Under the pieces are notes generated by a model that did not search any database, was not told the DNA's origin, and saw only the letters and a list, made by a program, of their open reading frames with translations. A stretch of DNA of 58,699 bases from Streptosporangium nondiastaticum (GTDB lineage Bacteria; Actinomycetota; Actinomycetes; Streptomycetales; Streptomycetaceae): contig NZ_PXWG01000033.1 of assembly GCF_003011965.1 (NCBI RefSeq), positions 1 to 58,699 on the forward strand, written 5' to 3'. Within the stretch, counting starts at the first letter, position 1. Each line of letters starts with the position of its first letter. A program made the position numbers and the translations under genes. Below, one piece after another: positions 40,329 to 47,977 of this stretch.

Positions 40329-40861
40329 GCGGCGACGTTGGCGCGGGTGGCGCAGCGGTCGGAGCAGTAGCGGCGGGAGCGGTTGGTCGAGGTGTCCAGG
40401 TAGGCGTTGCGGCACGGCGCCGCCTGGCAGATGCCGAGCCGGTCGACCCCGTACTCCGTCAGGTGGACGGCCAGCCCCATGCAGGCGGTGGCCGCGTACG
40501 AGGCGCCGGCATTGGCCGCGTGGTCGGCGATGTGCATGTGCCACTTGGGGCGGCCGTCCTCGTCGCGGTACTCGTGCCCGGAGATCTGCGGGCTGACCGG
40601 GTACTCCATCAGCAGCGCGTTCAGCAGGTCCACGGCGCGCACCTCGTCGCCCTCGGAGGCGGCCTCGAAGACCGCGCGCAGCCGGGCCCGTACGGCCCGG
40701 AGCCGGGTCACGTCGCTGTCGCCCGCGCGCCGGGCGGCCTGCGCGCTGTTGCCGAAGAGGTCCCGCACGGCGTCGACGGAGGTCAGGGTGTCGGCGCCGC
40801 GCGCGGGCTCCTCGCTGTTGACCAGCCGCACAGCGAAGTCCGAGTAATAGGCCAGTTCCAC
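40214..40861 (-). CDS. CGNR zinc-finger protein (ABATE-domain regulator)
   Basis: The 215-residue protein starts at GTG 40861 with AAGGA upstream. The N-terminal part (ELAYYSDFAVRLVNSEEP...) is the stress-induced ABATE-type domain; near residues 144-175 the C-terminal zinc finger reads CQAAPCRNAYLDTSTNRSRRYCSDRCATRANVAAYRARKR, with four cysteines and the CRNAYLDTSTNRSRRYCS variant of the CGNR box. It is a probable DNA-binding regulator. It is convergent with sodX with a 115-bp overlap and divergent from a methyltransferase gene. Confidence 0.9.
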   Translation of the reverse strand: MELAYYSDFAVRLVNSEEPARGADTLTSVDAVRDLFGNSAQAARRAGDSDVTRLRAVRARLRAVFEAASEGDEVRAVDLLNALLMEYPVSPQISGHEYRDEDGRPKWHMHIADHAANAGASYAATACMGLAVHLTEYGVDRLGICQAAPCRNAYLDTSTNRSRRYCSDRCATRANVAAYRARKRLESRAAEAPAGSDRTGLSADASHDSTAPAER

Positions 40862-40951
40862 TTGTGGTCCTTACGCAGGCTGGAGTAGCGTCCTTGTAAT
40901 AGCTGGTACGCAACCGAGGGTATTACACCTGCGACCCGTTGGAGGGACCTC

Positions 40952-41713
40952 ATGACCGAGGCCGTCGTCGGCACGGACTGGAGCGCCTGGCAGGACAGCT
41001 GGGACCGGCAGCAGGAGTGGTACCTGCCCGACCGCGAGGAACGGTTCCGGGTCATGCTCGACATGGTCGAGGCCTTCGCCGGCCCCGCGCCCCGCGTGCT
41101 CGACCTCGCCTGCGGCACGGGCACCATCACCGCCCGCCTCCTCGACCGCTTCCCCGGCGCCGAATCCACCGGCGTCGACCTGGACCCGGCCCTGCTCGCC
41201 ATCGCCCGCGGCACCTTCGCCGGCGACGACCGCGTCCGGTTCGTCACCGCCGACCTCAAGGACCCGGACTGGACCGCCCGGCTGCCCCACGGCCACTACG
41301 ACGCCGTCCTCACCGCCACCGCCCTGCACTGGCTGCACGAGGAGCCCCTGCGCACCCTCTACGGGCAGGTCGCCGGCCTCGTCCGCGACGGCGGCGTCTT
41401 CCTCAACGCCGACCACATGCCCGACCCCGCCACGCCCCGCATCAACGAGGCCGAACGATCCCTGCGCCACGCCCGCATGGACCGCGCCAAGGCCGCCGGC
41501 GCCCTCGACTGGCGCGCCTGGTGGGACCTCGCCGCCGCCGACCCCGTCCTCGCCGCCCCGACCGCCGAGCGCTTCGAGATCTACGGCGAACACGCCGACG
41601 GCGACACCCCCTCCGCCGAATGGCACGCCCGCACCCTCCGCGAGGCCGGCTTCACCGAGGCCCGCACGGTGTGGAGCTCGCCTTCGGACGCGATGGTGCT
41701 GGCGCTGAAGTAG
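40952..41713 (+). CDS. Class I SAM-dependent methyltransferase
   Basis: The 253-residue protein has motif I VLDLACGTGTITARLL at about 50-65, the acidic ribose-binding residue in GVDLDPALL, and motif IV-like HYDAVLTATALHWLHEE, which is common in trans-aconitate and small-molecule methyltransferases. The substrate is unknown. ATG 40952 has GGAGGGA upstream. A perfect 15-bp-stem terminator follows the stop. It is divergent from the CGNR regulator gene, which could control it. Confidence 0.9.
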   Translation: MTEAVVGTDWSAWQDSWDRQQEWYLPDREERFRVMLDMVEAFAGPAPRVLDLACGTGTITARLLDRFPGAESTGVDLDPALLAIARGTFAGDDRVRFVTADLKDPDWTARLPHGHYDAVLTATALHWLHEEPLRTLYGQVAGLVRDGGVFLNADHMPDPATPRINEAERSLRHARMDRAKAAGALDWRAWWDLAAADPVLAAPTAERFEIYGEHADGDTPSAEWHARTLREAGFTEARTVWSSPSDAMVLALK

Positions 41714-41722
41714 TACACAGCG

Positions 41723-41755
41723 GGGGCGGTACGGGTCCCGGACCCGTACCGCCCC
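41723..41755 (+). terminator. Terminator after the methyltransferase gene
   Basis: GGGGCGGTACGGGTC (41723-41737) and GACCCGTACCGCCCC (41741-41755) form a perfect 15-bp stem with a CCG loop. Confidence 0.9.
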
Positions 41756-41803
41756 TGACGATTGTCCGGCCGACGCGGCCTTCTCCGGCGTAGCTTCTGT
41801 TCT

Positions 41804-43021
41804 ATGGCTGCTACTGAGCACCTGGGCGACCGCATCGGGCGGCTTCGACGCCTTGCAGACCTCACCCAAGAGGGGCTGTCCGAACGTTCGGGTGTGTCCG
41901 TGGACGTGGTCCGGAAGCTTGAGCAGCGGCGAAAGCACAGTGCGCGGCTGCCGACGCTCCATTCCCTCGCCAAGGGGCTCGGCGTGGAGCTGACAGCCCT
42001 TCTGGGAGACCCCCCGGGCGTCCCGTCCAGCGGTGATGCCGACTCGCCCCGGCTTGTGGCTCTCCGACGCGCCATCATGCCACCGCTGTTCACTCCTCCT
42101 GCCGAGCCGGCAGGCGTTGAACGGCTGTCACCAGCCCTTCTGCGCGCCGAACTCGCGGACGGCTGGACGCTGTACCACTCGGCGGAGTTCGGCCGGCTCA
42201 TGGAGGTACTGCCCGGGATCATCGCGGACGCCCGCCTGCTGGCTGCAGCGGGCACCACGGACCAGAGGGCGGCAGGTCAGGCCGCGCTGGGCAAGGCGCT
42301 GCAACTGGCAGGGCACCTGGCCATCCGTCTTGGCAAGACCGACCTTGCTCTCAGCGCTTTGGAGCGCGCCTACACGGCCGCCGGGGACTCCTCGGACCCG
42401 TTGCTCGCTCCGATGGTGTCGAACTCCGTGGCATGGGCGTACCAGCGGCAGGACCGGCTGGACGACGCGCGGAACCTTGCCGTACACGCCGCTGACGGAG
42501 TGGAGCGGGAGCAAGCGGGCACGGCGGAGGGCATTCGCGTGTGGGGCGGCCTCCTGATGTCCGCCGCAACGTCGTACGCCAGGAGCGACGACTACGACAC
42601 GGCCAACGTGATGATGCGTACTGCGGAGCGCGCGGCCGGACGTCTGGCAAAGCTGCCGCCCCCTGAAGACGGCCGGCTTGTGTCGGTGTTCAGCCGGTCG
42701 TCCGTGCGCATCGAACGCGTCCGTCTGGCCGTCCAGCACGAGCGCCCCGAGGAAGCGCTGCTACTGGCCAAGGGGATAAGGCTGAGCGCCGACACGCCGC
42801 CCTCATGGCGTACGTGGCTCCTGCTGGACGTGGCGCGGGCCCACACGGACGTCGGGGACGCCGAGGGCGCGGTGAAGGCTCTCGAAGCGTTGCGGCGCGT
42901 CGCTCCGGCATGGATGCGGCACCACACCTTGGCCGTGGCCATCGTCAATGACCTGTGGTCCCGCTCCGTGCATCCGGCCGGTCTTCGCAAGCTGGCCCAG
43001 TTTCTGGGGCTCGTCGAATAG
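41804..43021 (+). CDS. Helix-turn-helix (XRE) regulator with TPR-like C-terminal domain
   Basis: The 405-residue protein has an XRE helix-turn-helix at about 5-60 (GDRIGRLRRLADLTQEGLSERSGVSVDVVRKLEQRRKHSARLPTLHSLAKGLGVELTALL), then about 300 residues of helical, TPR-like repeats (ALGKALQLAGHLAIRLGKTDLALSALERAYTAA; EEALLLAKGIRL). Such regulators are abundant in streptomycetes, and many bind small signals or partner with a small downstream protein. ATG 41804 lies 7 bases after TAGCTT, without a ribosome site, so the message is probably leaderless. Local codon use is slightly less GC-rich than its neighbours, suggesting more recent acquisition. A small ORF follows. Confidence 0.88.
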   Translation: MAATEHLGDRIGRLRRLADLTQEGLSERSGVSVDVVRKLEQRRKHSARLPTLHSLAKGLGVELTALLGDPPGVPSSGDADSPRLVALRRAIMPPLFTPPAEPAGVERLSPALLRAELADGWTLYHSAEFGRLMEVLPGIIADARLLAAAGTTDQRAAGQAALGKALQLAGHLAIRLGKTDLALSALERAYTAAGDSSDPLLAPMVSNSVAWAYQRQDRLDDARNLAVHAADGVEREQAGTAEGIRVWGGLLMSAATSYARSDDYDTANVMMRTAERAAGRLAKLPPPEDGRLVSVFSRSSVRIERVRLAVQHERPEEALLLAKGIRLSADTPPSWRTWLLLDVARAHTDVGDAEGAVKALEALRRVAPAWMRHHTLAVAIVNDLWSRSVHPAGLRKLAQFLGLVE

Positions 43022-43120
43022 CGTCGCCGAAGTAGGACGTTGCGTCCCTGTAACCGCTCGCTTGCTGACGGGAACATCATCACGTCATGGAGTCCGGCGA
43101 AGAGGGGGCGTGGAAGTTCG

Positions 43121-43440
43121 ATGGCCGGGGAGAGTGCCCACCGGGAAAGCGTGGCGACAGCATTCTGGGCCGGTACCGGCTACCGCTCCGGTGCCCTGGT
43201 GGTGGATCAGGAAACGGGAGAAATGGGCGTGATGCACGGCCCGGTGAGCGGGGGATTCCTGATCAGACAGGTATACGGGGAACGAGACTGGATCGCCCCC
43301 CTGCGCAAGTTGCGCATTGCCACCGACGCCGAGCGCCGGGCACTCGGACTCGCCCCCCCGGGCCGTGGAGTGAAGCCCGGCGAATGGAGCCCCGTCATGG
43401 GTGGCAAGGGCCCCCGTCCGTGCCCTCACCGCGAGGCGCG
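43121..43440 (+). CDS. Small ORF that lacks its own stop codon (probably truncated gene)
   Basis: From ATG 43121 (GGAAG upstream) about 95 residues look like real protein: MAGESAHRESVATAFWAGTG, VVDQETGEMGVMHGPVSGGFLIRQ and RDWIAPLRKLRIATDAERRALGLAPPG. Small proteins of this style sit behind helix-turn-helix regulators in other streptomycetes as I recall, and they end shortly after this point. Here the frame meets no stop. It runs through the 19-bp tandem repeats at 43441 and on through the antisense strand of the GH5 gene to 45010, where the composition is plainly that of a shadow frame. The end coordinate is where plausible sequence stops. I suspect the original 3' end was lost by recombination. 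Confidence 0.4.
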
Positions 43441-43497
43441 CGGGCGGGGCTCCTCTACGCGGGCGGGGCTCCTCTACGCCGGCGGGGTTCGTCTACG
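43441..43497. repeat. 19-bp tandem repeat (three copies) at the GH5 stop codon
   Basis: CGGGCGGGGCTCCTCTACG at 43441-43459 and again at 43460-43478 (identical), then a diverged copy at 43479-43497 and a partial one. The third copy contains the TAG stop of the GH5 gene (complement of 43493-43495); the other two repeat the same TAG. Confidence 0.92.
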
Positions 43498-44908
43498 CCG
43501 GCGGGAGGGCTGTCACCCGGACCTCTCCCGCCCCCGCGCCCGCCCTCACCCGTACCGTGCCCCGTTCCCCCGCCGGGACGCGCGTGACGTCCGCCCGGGC
43601 CGGTCCCGTCACCGTGACGTGCCAGCCGCGGGGCGCGGGCGGGAGGACGAGTTCCGTGGTGCCGCCCCGCGCCGGGGCGTACGTCAGGCTGTACGCGGTC
43701 CGGCGCGGGTCGTAGGAGGACTCCCGCACCGCACCCGCAACCGCCGCCGCGTACGGCTCCGCCGTGCGGGATTTGTTCGGCTGGAAGCGGCCCCGTTCGT
43801 CCATCGCGCAGTAGGCGCCGCCGTAGCACCACTGCCAGCTCGCCCAGCCCGTCGCGTAGCGGGACATGGACGTGAGGGCGTCCTCGTAGAAGCGGGCCAT
43901 GTTCGGCAGGGAGCTGTTCAGGGGGCCCCACTCGCCGATGAGGACGGGGACGCGCATCGCGCGCGGGTAGCGCACGACGGCCGCCTCGTAAGCCGGCAGC
44001 CAGCCCGAGGCCGGGTCGTAGTCGCGGCCCGCCTCCATGGCGGCGTTGTAGAAGTGCGGGGCGTAGACGACCTTGGGGTCGCGGATGCGGCCCAGGCCGG
44101 TGGGGACGCCCTCGCCGGCCGCGGGCGTGGGCTCGACGAACAGCCAGTGGCGGCGGTCGACGCGCCGGACCGCCTCGGCGATGCGCTGGTACATGGGGGT
44201 GATCTGCGTGGACTCGATGCGGCGGGCCGCGTCCGGGATGCTCTCGCCCTCGCGCATCCGGCCCATCGGCTCGTTGATCAGGTCGTAGCCGAGCACGGCG
44301 GGGTGGTCCGCGAGCCGCCCCGCGAGGACCTGCCACATGCGGGCCTGGGCGCGGCGCAGGTCGTCGTCCTCGTAGAGGTGCTGGAAGGCGGCCTGCACGG
44401 CGGGTTCGAAGTACTCGGCGAACCAGTCGTCGGGGTGGGGCCGGTACGGCAGGCCGTCGGTGCGGGTGGCCCAGGCGGGGATGCCGCGGTGGCTGCCGAA
44501 GGCCGGGCCGTAGACGTCCTGGTGGGCGTCGATGACGACCCGGATGCGGTGGCGGTGCGCCCGGTCCAGGATGCGTTCGATCTTGCGCAGGTAGGACTCG
44601 CTGTAGTGGCCCGGACGCGGCTCCAGGTCGTCCCAGAAGACCGCGAGCCGGGCGAAGTCGAAGCCCTGCGCGGCCATGTCGCGCAGGGAGCGCTCGGTGA
44701 TGTCCGCGAGGGCCTCGTCGCCCCGGTGCTCCTTGTCCGCGAGGTTCCAGCCGCGGAGGGTGAGGGTGCGGCCCTGTTCGTCGGTGAGGGGCGGGAGGGG
44801 CGGGATGTCCGGGCCCGTGCGGGCCGCGGCCGGGGTCCCCGGCGCCAGGAGTGCCAGGACCGCGGTTACGGCGAGGAACGCCGCCTTGCGCAAGCGTCTC
44901 TTCGGCAT
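43493..44908 (-). CDS. Secreted GH5 glycoside hydrolase, endoglycoceramidase-like
   Basis: The 471-residue protein has a signal peptide (about 1-29, AAA-R), a (beta/alpha)8 barrel, and a C-terminal beta-sandwich of about 80 residues (TELVLPPAPRGWHVTVTGPARADVT). Acid/base Glu213 lies in GYDLINEPMG and nucleophile Glu326 in VLIGEWGPL; RGWNLADKEH at the start and DAHQDVYGP are endoglycoceramidase-type. It probably cleaves the bond between oligosaccharide and ceramide or a related glycolipid; the substrate is inferred. It starts 7 bp after the MDR dehydrogenase stop, so the two may be co-transcribed. Its stop lies in a 19-bp tandem repeat. Confidence 0.9.
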   Translation of the reverse strand: MPKRRLRKAAFLAVTAVLALLAPGTPAAARTGPDIPPLPPLTDEQGRTLTLRGWNLADKEHRGDEALADITERSLRDMAAQGFDFARLAVFWDDLEPRPGHYSESYLRKIERILDRAHRHRIRVVIDAHQDVYGPAFGSHRGIPAWATRTDGLPYRPHPDDWFAEYFEPAVQAAFQHLYEDDDLRRAQARMWQVLAGRLADHPAVLGYDLINEPMGRMREGESIPDAARRIESTQITPMYQRIAEAVRRVDRRHWLFVEPTPAAGEGVPTGLGRIRDPKVVYAPHFYNAAMEAGRDYDPASGWLPAYEAAVVRYPRAMRVPVLIGEWGPLNSSLPNMARFYEDALTSMSRYATGWASWQWCYGGAYCAMDERGRFQPNKSRTAEPYAAAVAGAVRESSYDPRRTAYSLTYAPARGGTTELVLPPAPRGWHVTVTGPARADVTRVPAGERGTVRVRAGAGAGEVRVTALPPA

Positions 44909-44915
44909 CCGCCGT

Positions 44916-45878
44916 TCATACCGTCAGGACGACCTTGCCGAACAGGTCGCCACCGGCCATCTTCTCGAACCCCTCGCGGGCCCGGTCCAGCGGCAGGACG
45001 GAGTCGATGACGGGCCGTACGCCGCGCGCCGCGCAGAAGCTCAGCAGGTCCGCCAGCTCCTCCTTGGAGCCCATGGTCGAGCCGACGACCTTCAGCTCCA
45101 GGAAGAAGATGCGGTTGAGCTCGGCGGCCGGCGGGTTCGGGCCGCTGGTCGCGCCGGAGATCACGAGGGTGCCGCCGGGCCTGAGCGACTTGACCGAGTG
45201 CGACCACGTCGCGGCGCCGACCGTCTCGATGACGGCGTCGACCCGGTGCGGCAGCCGCGCCCCCGGCTCGAACGCCTCCTCCGCGCCGAGCTCCACGGCG
45301 CGCTCGCGCTTGGCCGCGTCCCGGCTGGTCGCGTAGACCCGCAGGCCGGCCGCCGCGCCGAGGGCGATCGCGGCGGTGGCCACGCCGCCGCCGGCGCCCT
45401 GTACGAGAACGCTCTGGCCGGGGCGCACGTCCGCGTTGGTGAAGAGCATGCGGTACGCGGTGAGCCACGCGGTCGGCATGCAGGCCGCCTCCTCGTAGCT
45501 GAGCTCCGCGGGCTTGGGCAGCACGTTCCACGCGGGGACGGCGACGCGCTCGGCGAACGTGCCCTGGTAGCGCTCGGTGAGGATGGAGCGCGGCTCGCGC
45601 GGGCCCACGCCGTGGCCGGTCTGGCCGATGACGGAGTGGACGACGACATCGTTGCCGTACTCGTCGACGCCGGCGGCGTCACAGCCGAGGATCATCGGCA
45701 GCGCCTCCTCGCCCAGCCCGACGCCGCGCAGCGACCACAGGTCGTGGTGGTTGAGGGACGCCGCCTTGACGTGGACGACCGTCCAGCCGGGGGGTGCCTC
45801 CGGCTCGGGGCGCTGCCCCAACTCGAGCCCGTCGAGCGGCTGGTCACGGTTGATGCGTGCTGCGTAGGCGGCGAACAT
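44916..45878 (-). CDS. MDR-family zinc-binding-type dehydrogenase/quinone reductase
   Basis: The 320-residue medium-chain dehydrogenase has an N-terminal GroES-like domain (VVHVKAASLNHHDLWSLRG; LGCDAAGVDEYG) and a Rossmann domain with VQGAGGGVATAAIALGAAAG at about 158-177. The catalytic-zinc cysteine of alcohol dehydrogenases is not at its usual place (NHHDLW), as in quinone oxidoreductase-like members, so it probably reduces an enone or quinone with NADPH. Start ATG 45878. The 262 bp upstream, towards malic enzyme, hold a fourfold 22-bp repeat. Confidence 0.9.
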   Translation of the reverse strand: MFAAYAARINRDQPLDGLELGQRPEPEAPPGWTVVHVKAASLNHHDLWSLRGVGLGEEALPMILGCDAAGVDEYGNDVVVHSVIGQTGHGVGPREPRSILTERYQGTFAERVAVPAWNVLPKPAELSYEEAACMPTAWLTAYRMLFTNADVRPGQSVLVQGAGGGVATAAIALGAAAGLRVYATSRDAAKRERAVELGAEEAFEPGARLPHRVDAVIETVGAATWSHSVKSLRPGGTLVISGATSGPNPPAAELNRIFFLELKVVGSTMGSKEELADLLSFCAARGVRPVIDSVLPLDRAREGFEKMAGGDLFGKVVLTV

Positions 45879-45989
45879 GATCCGAACCTAACCCCGCCGA
45901 CTGCCGGGCGGAACCTCGCCGTGGTGTGACACGCGCCGCGCCCCGTAATCGCGTCCTGCGGCGGGTCACCCCGTAGGCGGAACCCGTAG

Positions 45990-46077
45990 CCGGAAAAGGC
46001 CGACGGGCCGGCCGGGGAAAACCGACGGGCCAGCCGGAAAAGGCCGACGGGCCGGCCGGGCAAAGCCGACGGGCCGG
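45990..46077. repeat. 22-bp tandem repeat, four copies
   Basis: Four head-to-tail units (45990-46011, 46012-46033, 46034-46055, 46056-46077) follow the pattern CCGG-(G/A-rich)-CCGACGGGCCRG. Units 1 and 3 are identical; units 2 and 4 vary in the A-rich core. The array lies between the malic enzyme stop and the MDR start, in no gene. Confidence 0.93.
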
Positions 46078-46105
46078 ACCATACCGGTCCGGCCCGCCGT
46101 ATCAC

Positions 46106-46147
46106 CGCAGCTCAGCGCGGTTCAGCACAGCTCGCGCAGCTCAGCGC
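46106..46147. repeat. 13-bp direct repeat touching the malic enzyme stop
   Basis: CGCAGCTCAGCGC at 46106-46118 and 46135-46147. The second copy contains the TGA stop of malic enzyme (complement of 46141-46143). Confidence 0.8.
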
Positions 46148-47352
46148 CGCGCCACGCCCTCCGCCCGGGCGGCGGCCGCGACGGCGGCGGTGACCGCCGG
46201 GGCGACCCGCTCGTCGAACGGCGACGGGATGACGCACTCGGCGCTCAGCTCGTCCGCGACGACCGCGGCCAGCGCCTCCGCGGCGGCGAGCTTCATGCCC
46301 TCGGTGATGCGGGAGGCCCGCACCTGGAGGGCGCCCGCGAAGATGCCGGGGAAGGCCAGGACGTTGTTGATCTGGTTCGGGTAGTCGCTGCGGCCGGTCG
46401 CGACGACGGCCGCGTACTTGTGCGCGACGTCCGGGTGGATCTCTGGGGTGGGGTTGGCCATGGCGAAGATCAGGGCGTTCTTCGCCATGGTGGCCACCGC
46501 CTCCTCGGGCACGGTGCCGCCCGAGACGCCGATGAACACGTCCGCGCCGTCCAGGGCCGCGGCCAGGGTGCCCGAGAGGCCGGCCTTGTTCGTGAAGCCG
46601 GCGAGGTCGCGCTTGACGTCCGTGAGGTCCTCGCGGCCGGCCGAGACGACGCCCTTGCGGTCGCAGACGGCGACGTCGCCGATGCCCGCCTCCACCAGGA
46701 TCCGGGCGATCGCGACGCCGGCCGCGCCCGCGCCCGAGATCACGGCGCGCAGCTCGCCCAGCGACCGGCCGGTGAGCCTGGCGGCGTTGCGCAGGGCGGC
46801 GAGGGTGACGACGGCGGTGCCGTGCTGGTCGTCGTGGAAGACGGGGATGTCCACGCGCTCCTGGAGCTTGCGCTCGACCTCGAAGCAGCGCGGCGCGGAG
46901 ATGTCCTCCAGGTTGATGCCGCCGAAGGAGGGCGCGAGGCGCGCGACGGTCTCGACGATCTCGTCGACGCCGCGGCAGTCGAGGGCGATGGGGACGGCGT
47001 CCACGCCGCCGAACTGCTTGAAGAGGATGGCCTTGCCCTCCATCACGGGCAAGGACGCCTCGGCGCCGATGTCACCGAGCCCGAGCACGGCGCTGCCGTC
47101 CGTGACCACGGCGACGACCTGGGACTTCCAGGTGTAGTCGTGGACGAGCTCCGGGTGCTCCGCGATGGCGCTGCACACCTTAGCCACACCGGGCGTGTAG
47201 GCGAGGGACAGGTCGTCCCGGTCGCGCACGGGCACCGTCGCCCGGATCTCCATCTTGCCGCCACGGTGCAGCGCAAAGGCCGGATCGAAGAACTCGCCAT
47301 GAGTGTCGTCCGGACCGCTGTCGCTGCGAGGATTCACGATCTCCGCTGCCAC
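46141..47352 (-). CDS. NAD(P)-dependent malic enzyme
   Basis: The 403-residue protein catalyses oxidative decarboxylation of malate to pyruvate. The N-terminal domain has [16 protein letters not shown] and [15 protein letters not shown], with catalytic Lys in [12 protein letters not shown]; metal and substrate residues are in [17 protein letters not shown] and [11 protein letters not shown]; the NAD(P) Rossmann site is [18 protein letters not shown] 47352 with AAGGGG upstream gives the usual N-terminus ([11 protein letters not shown]). An in-frame ATG at 47439, preceded by GGAGGT, would add 29 residues and cannot be excluded. It is divergent from the amino-acid importer. Confidence 0.94.
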   Translation of the reverse strand: MAAEIVNPRSDSGPDDTHGEFFDPAFALHRGGKMEIRATVPVRDRDDLSLAYTPGVAKVCSAIAEHPELVHDYTWKSQVVAVVTDGSAVLGLGDIGAEASLPVMEGKAILFKQFGGVDAVPIALDCRGVDEIVETVARLAPSFGGINLEDISAPRCFEVERKLQERVDIPVFHDDQHGTAVVTLAALRNAARLTGRSLGELRAVISGAGAAGVAIARILVEAGIGDVAVCDRKGVVSAGREDLTDVKRDLAGFTNKAGLSGTLAAALDGADVFIGVSGGTVPEEAVATMAKNALIFAMANPTPEIHPDVAHKYAAVVATGRSDYPNQINNVLAFPGIFAGALQVRASRITEGMKLAAAEALAAVVADELSAECVIPSPFDERVAPAVTAAVAAAARAEGVARR

Positions 47353-47977
47353 TGTATTTGACCCCTTTGTCGAATGTCCGTCGAGGGTAGCCGCCCTGGG
47401 TTGCGGGGCGGGTCGGGCTTCGGGTCCGTGTCCGGCCATCGAGATGACCTCCGCGCGTGGGGTTGATGCCGCGCGGTACGGATCCGTATGCCGGGCGCGC
47501 CGCACACGCGCCCTGGGCCCCTGGTGCGGGGTGTAGCTGGTCTTTCTACCAAATGAGCGCTACGGCCTACGAGTGAGTTCCCGCTGACTTGTCGCGGCGC
47601 GGTTCAGCGCAGTCGCAAGGGCAGGTCAGAACGGTGTCAACTGGGTGGATAAGTCCACGGAGTGAGACAGAGGGTGCGTGACATACGTCTCGTGCCGGCG
47701 GCCGACGGAAGGGGAACCTATGAGTCCGGTAGTCCTGGCCGAGCTGGTACCGACCTGATGCGGCACGGGGATCGCCCGTTATCCGATTTTGACATAGCGA
47801 GCCCCCCGAATGGTGCAGTCCGGATGGCAAGATGCCCCAATCGCACGAGGTCGCGACATCCAAGGGCGTGTGCTCCGCCCCTCGTGCGTCATCAGCGTTT
47901 TCCTGTGTTTGTTCCGTGTTTGCTCCGTGTCCGTCCCCCACGGCCGGCCACCCCCTCACCCGCAGGAGGAACCAGCA
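47353..47977. promoter_or_regulatory. 625-bp divergent control region (malic enzyme / amino-acid importer)
   Basis: A TTGACA hexamer (47789-47794) lies about 180 bp before the importer gene without a matching strong -10. A 12-codon ORF, ATG 47720 to TGA 47756-47758, follows a good GGAAGGGG site and could be a leader peptide. CGTGTTTGCTCCGTG-type repeats (TTCCGTGTTTGCTCCGTGTC) lie near 47915-47932. A long untranslated leader for the importer operon is plausible. I see no RNA gene. Confidence 0.4.

Noticed and set aside
45990..46077. CRISPR array
   Set aside because: Units are directly adjacent 22-bp repeats with no spacers and no cas gene nearby.
47533..47590. tRNA-like stretch (GTGTAGCTGG and TGGTAGA on the other strand)
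   Set aside because: No acceptor stem, no anticodon arm with a 7-nt loop and no TTCRA arm can be drawn on either strand.
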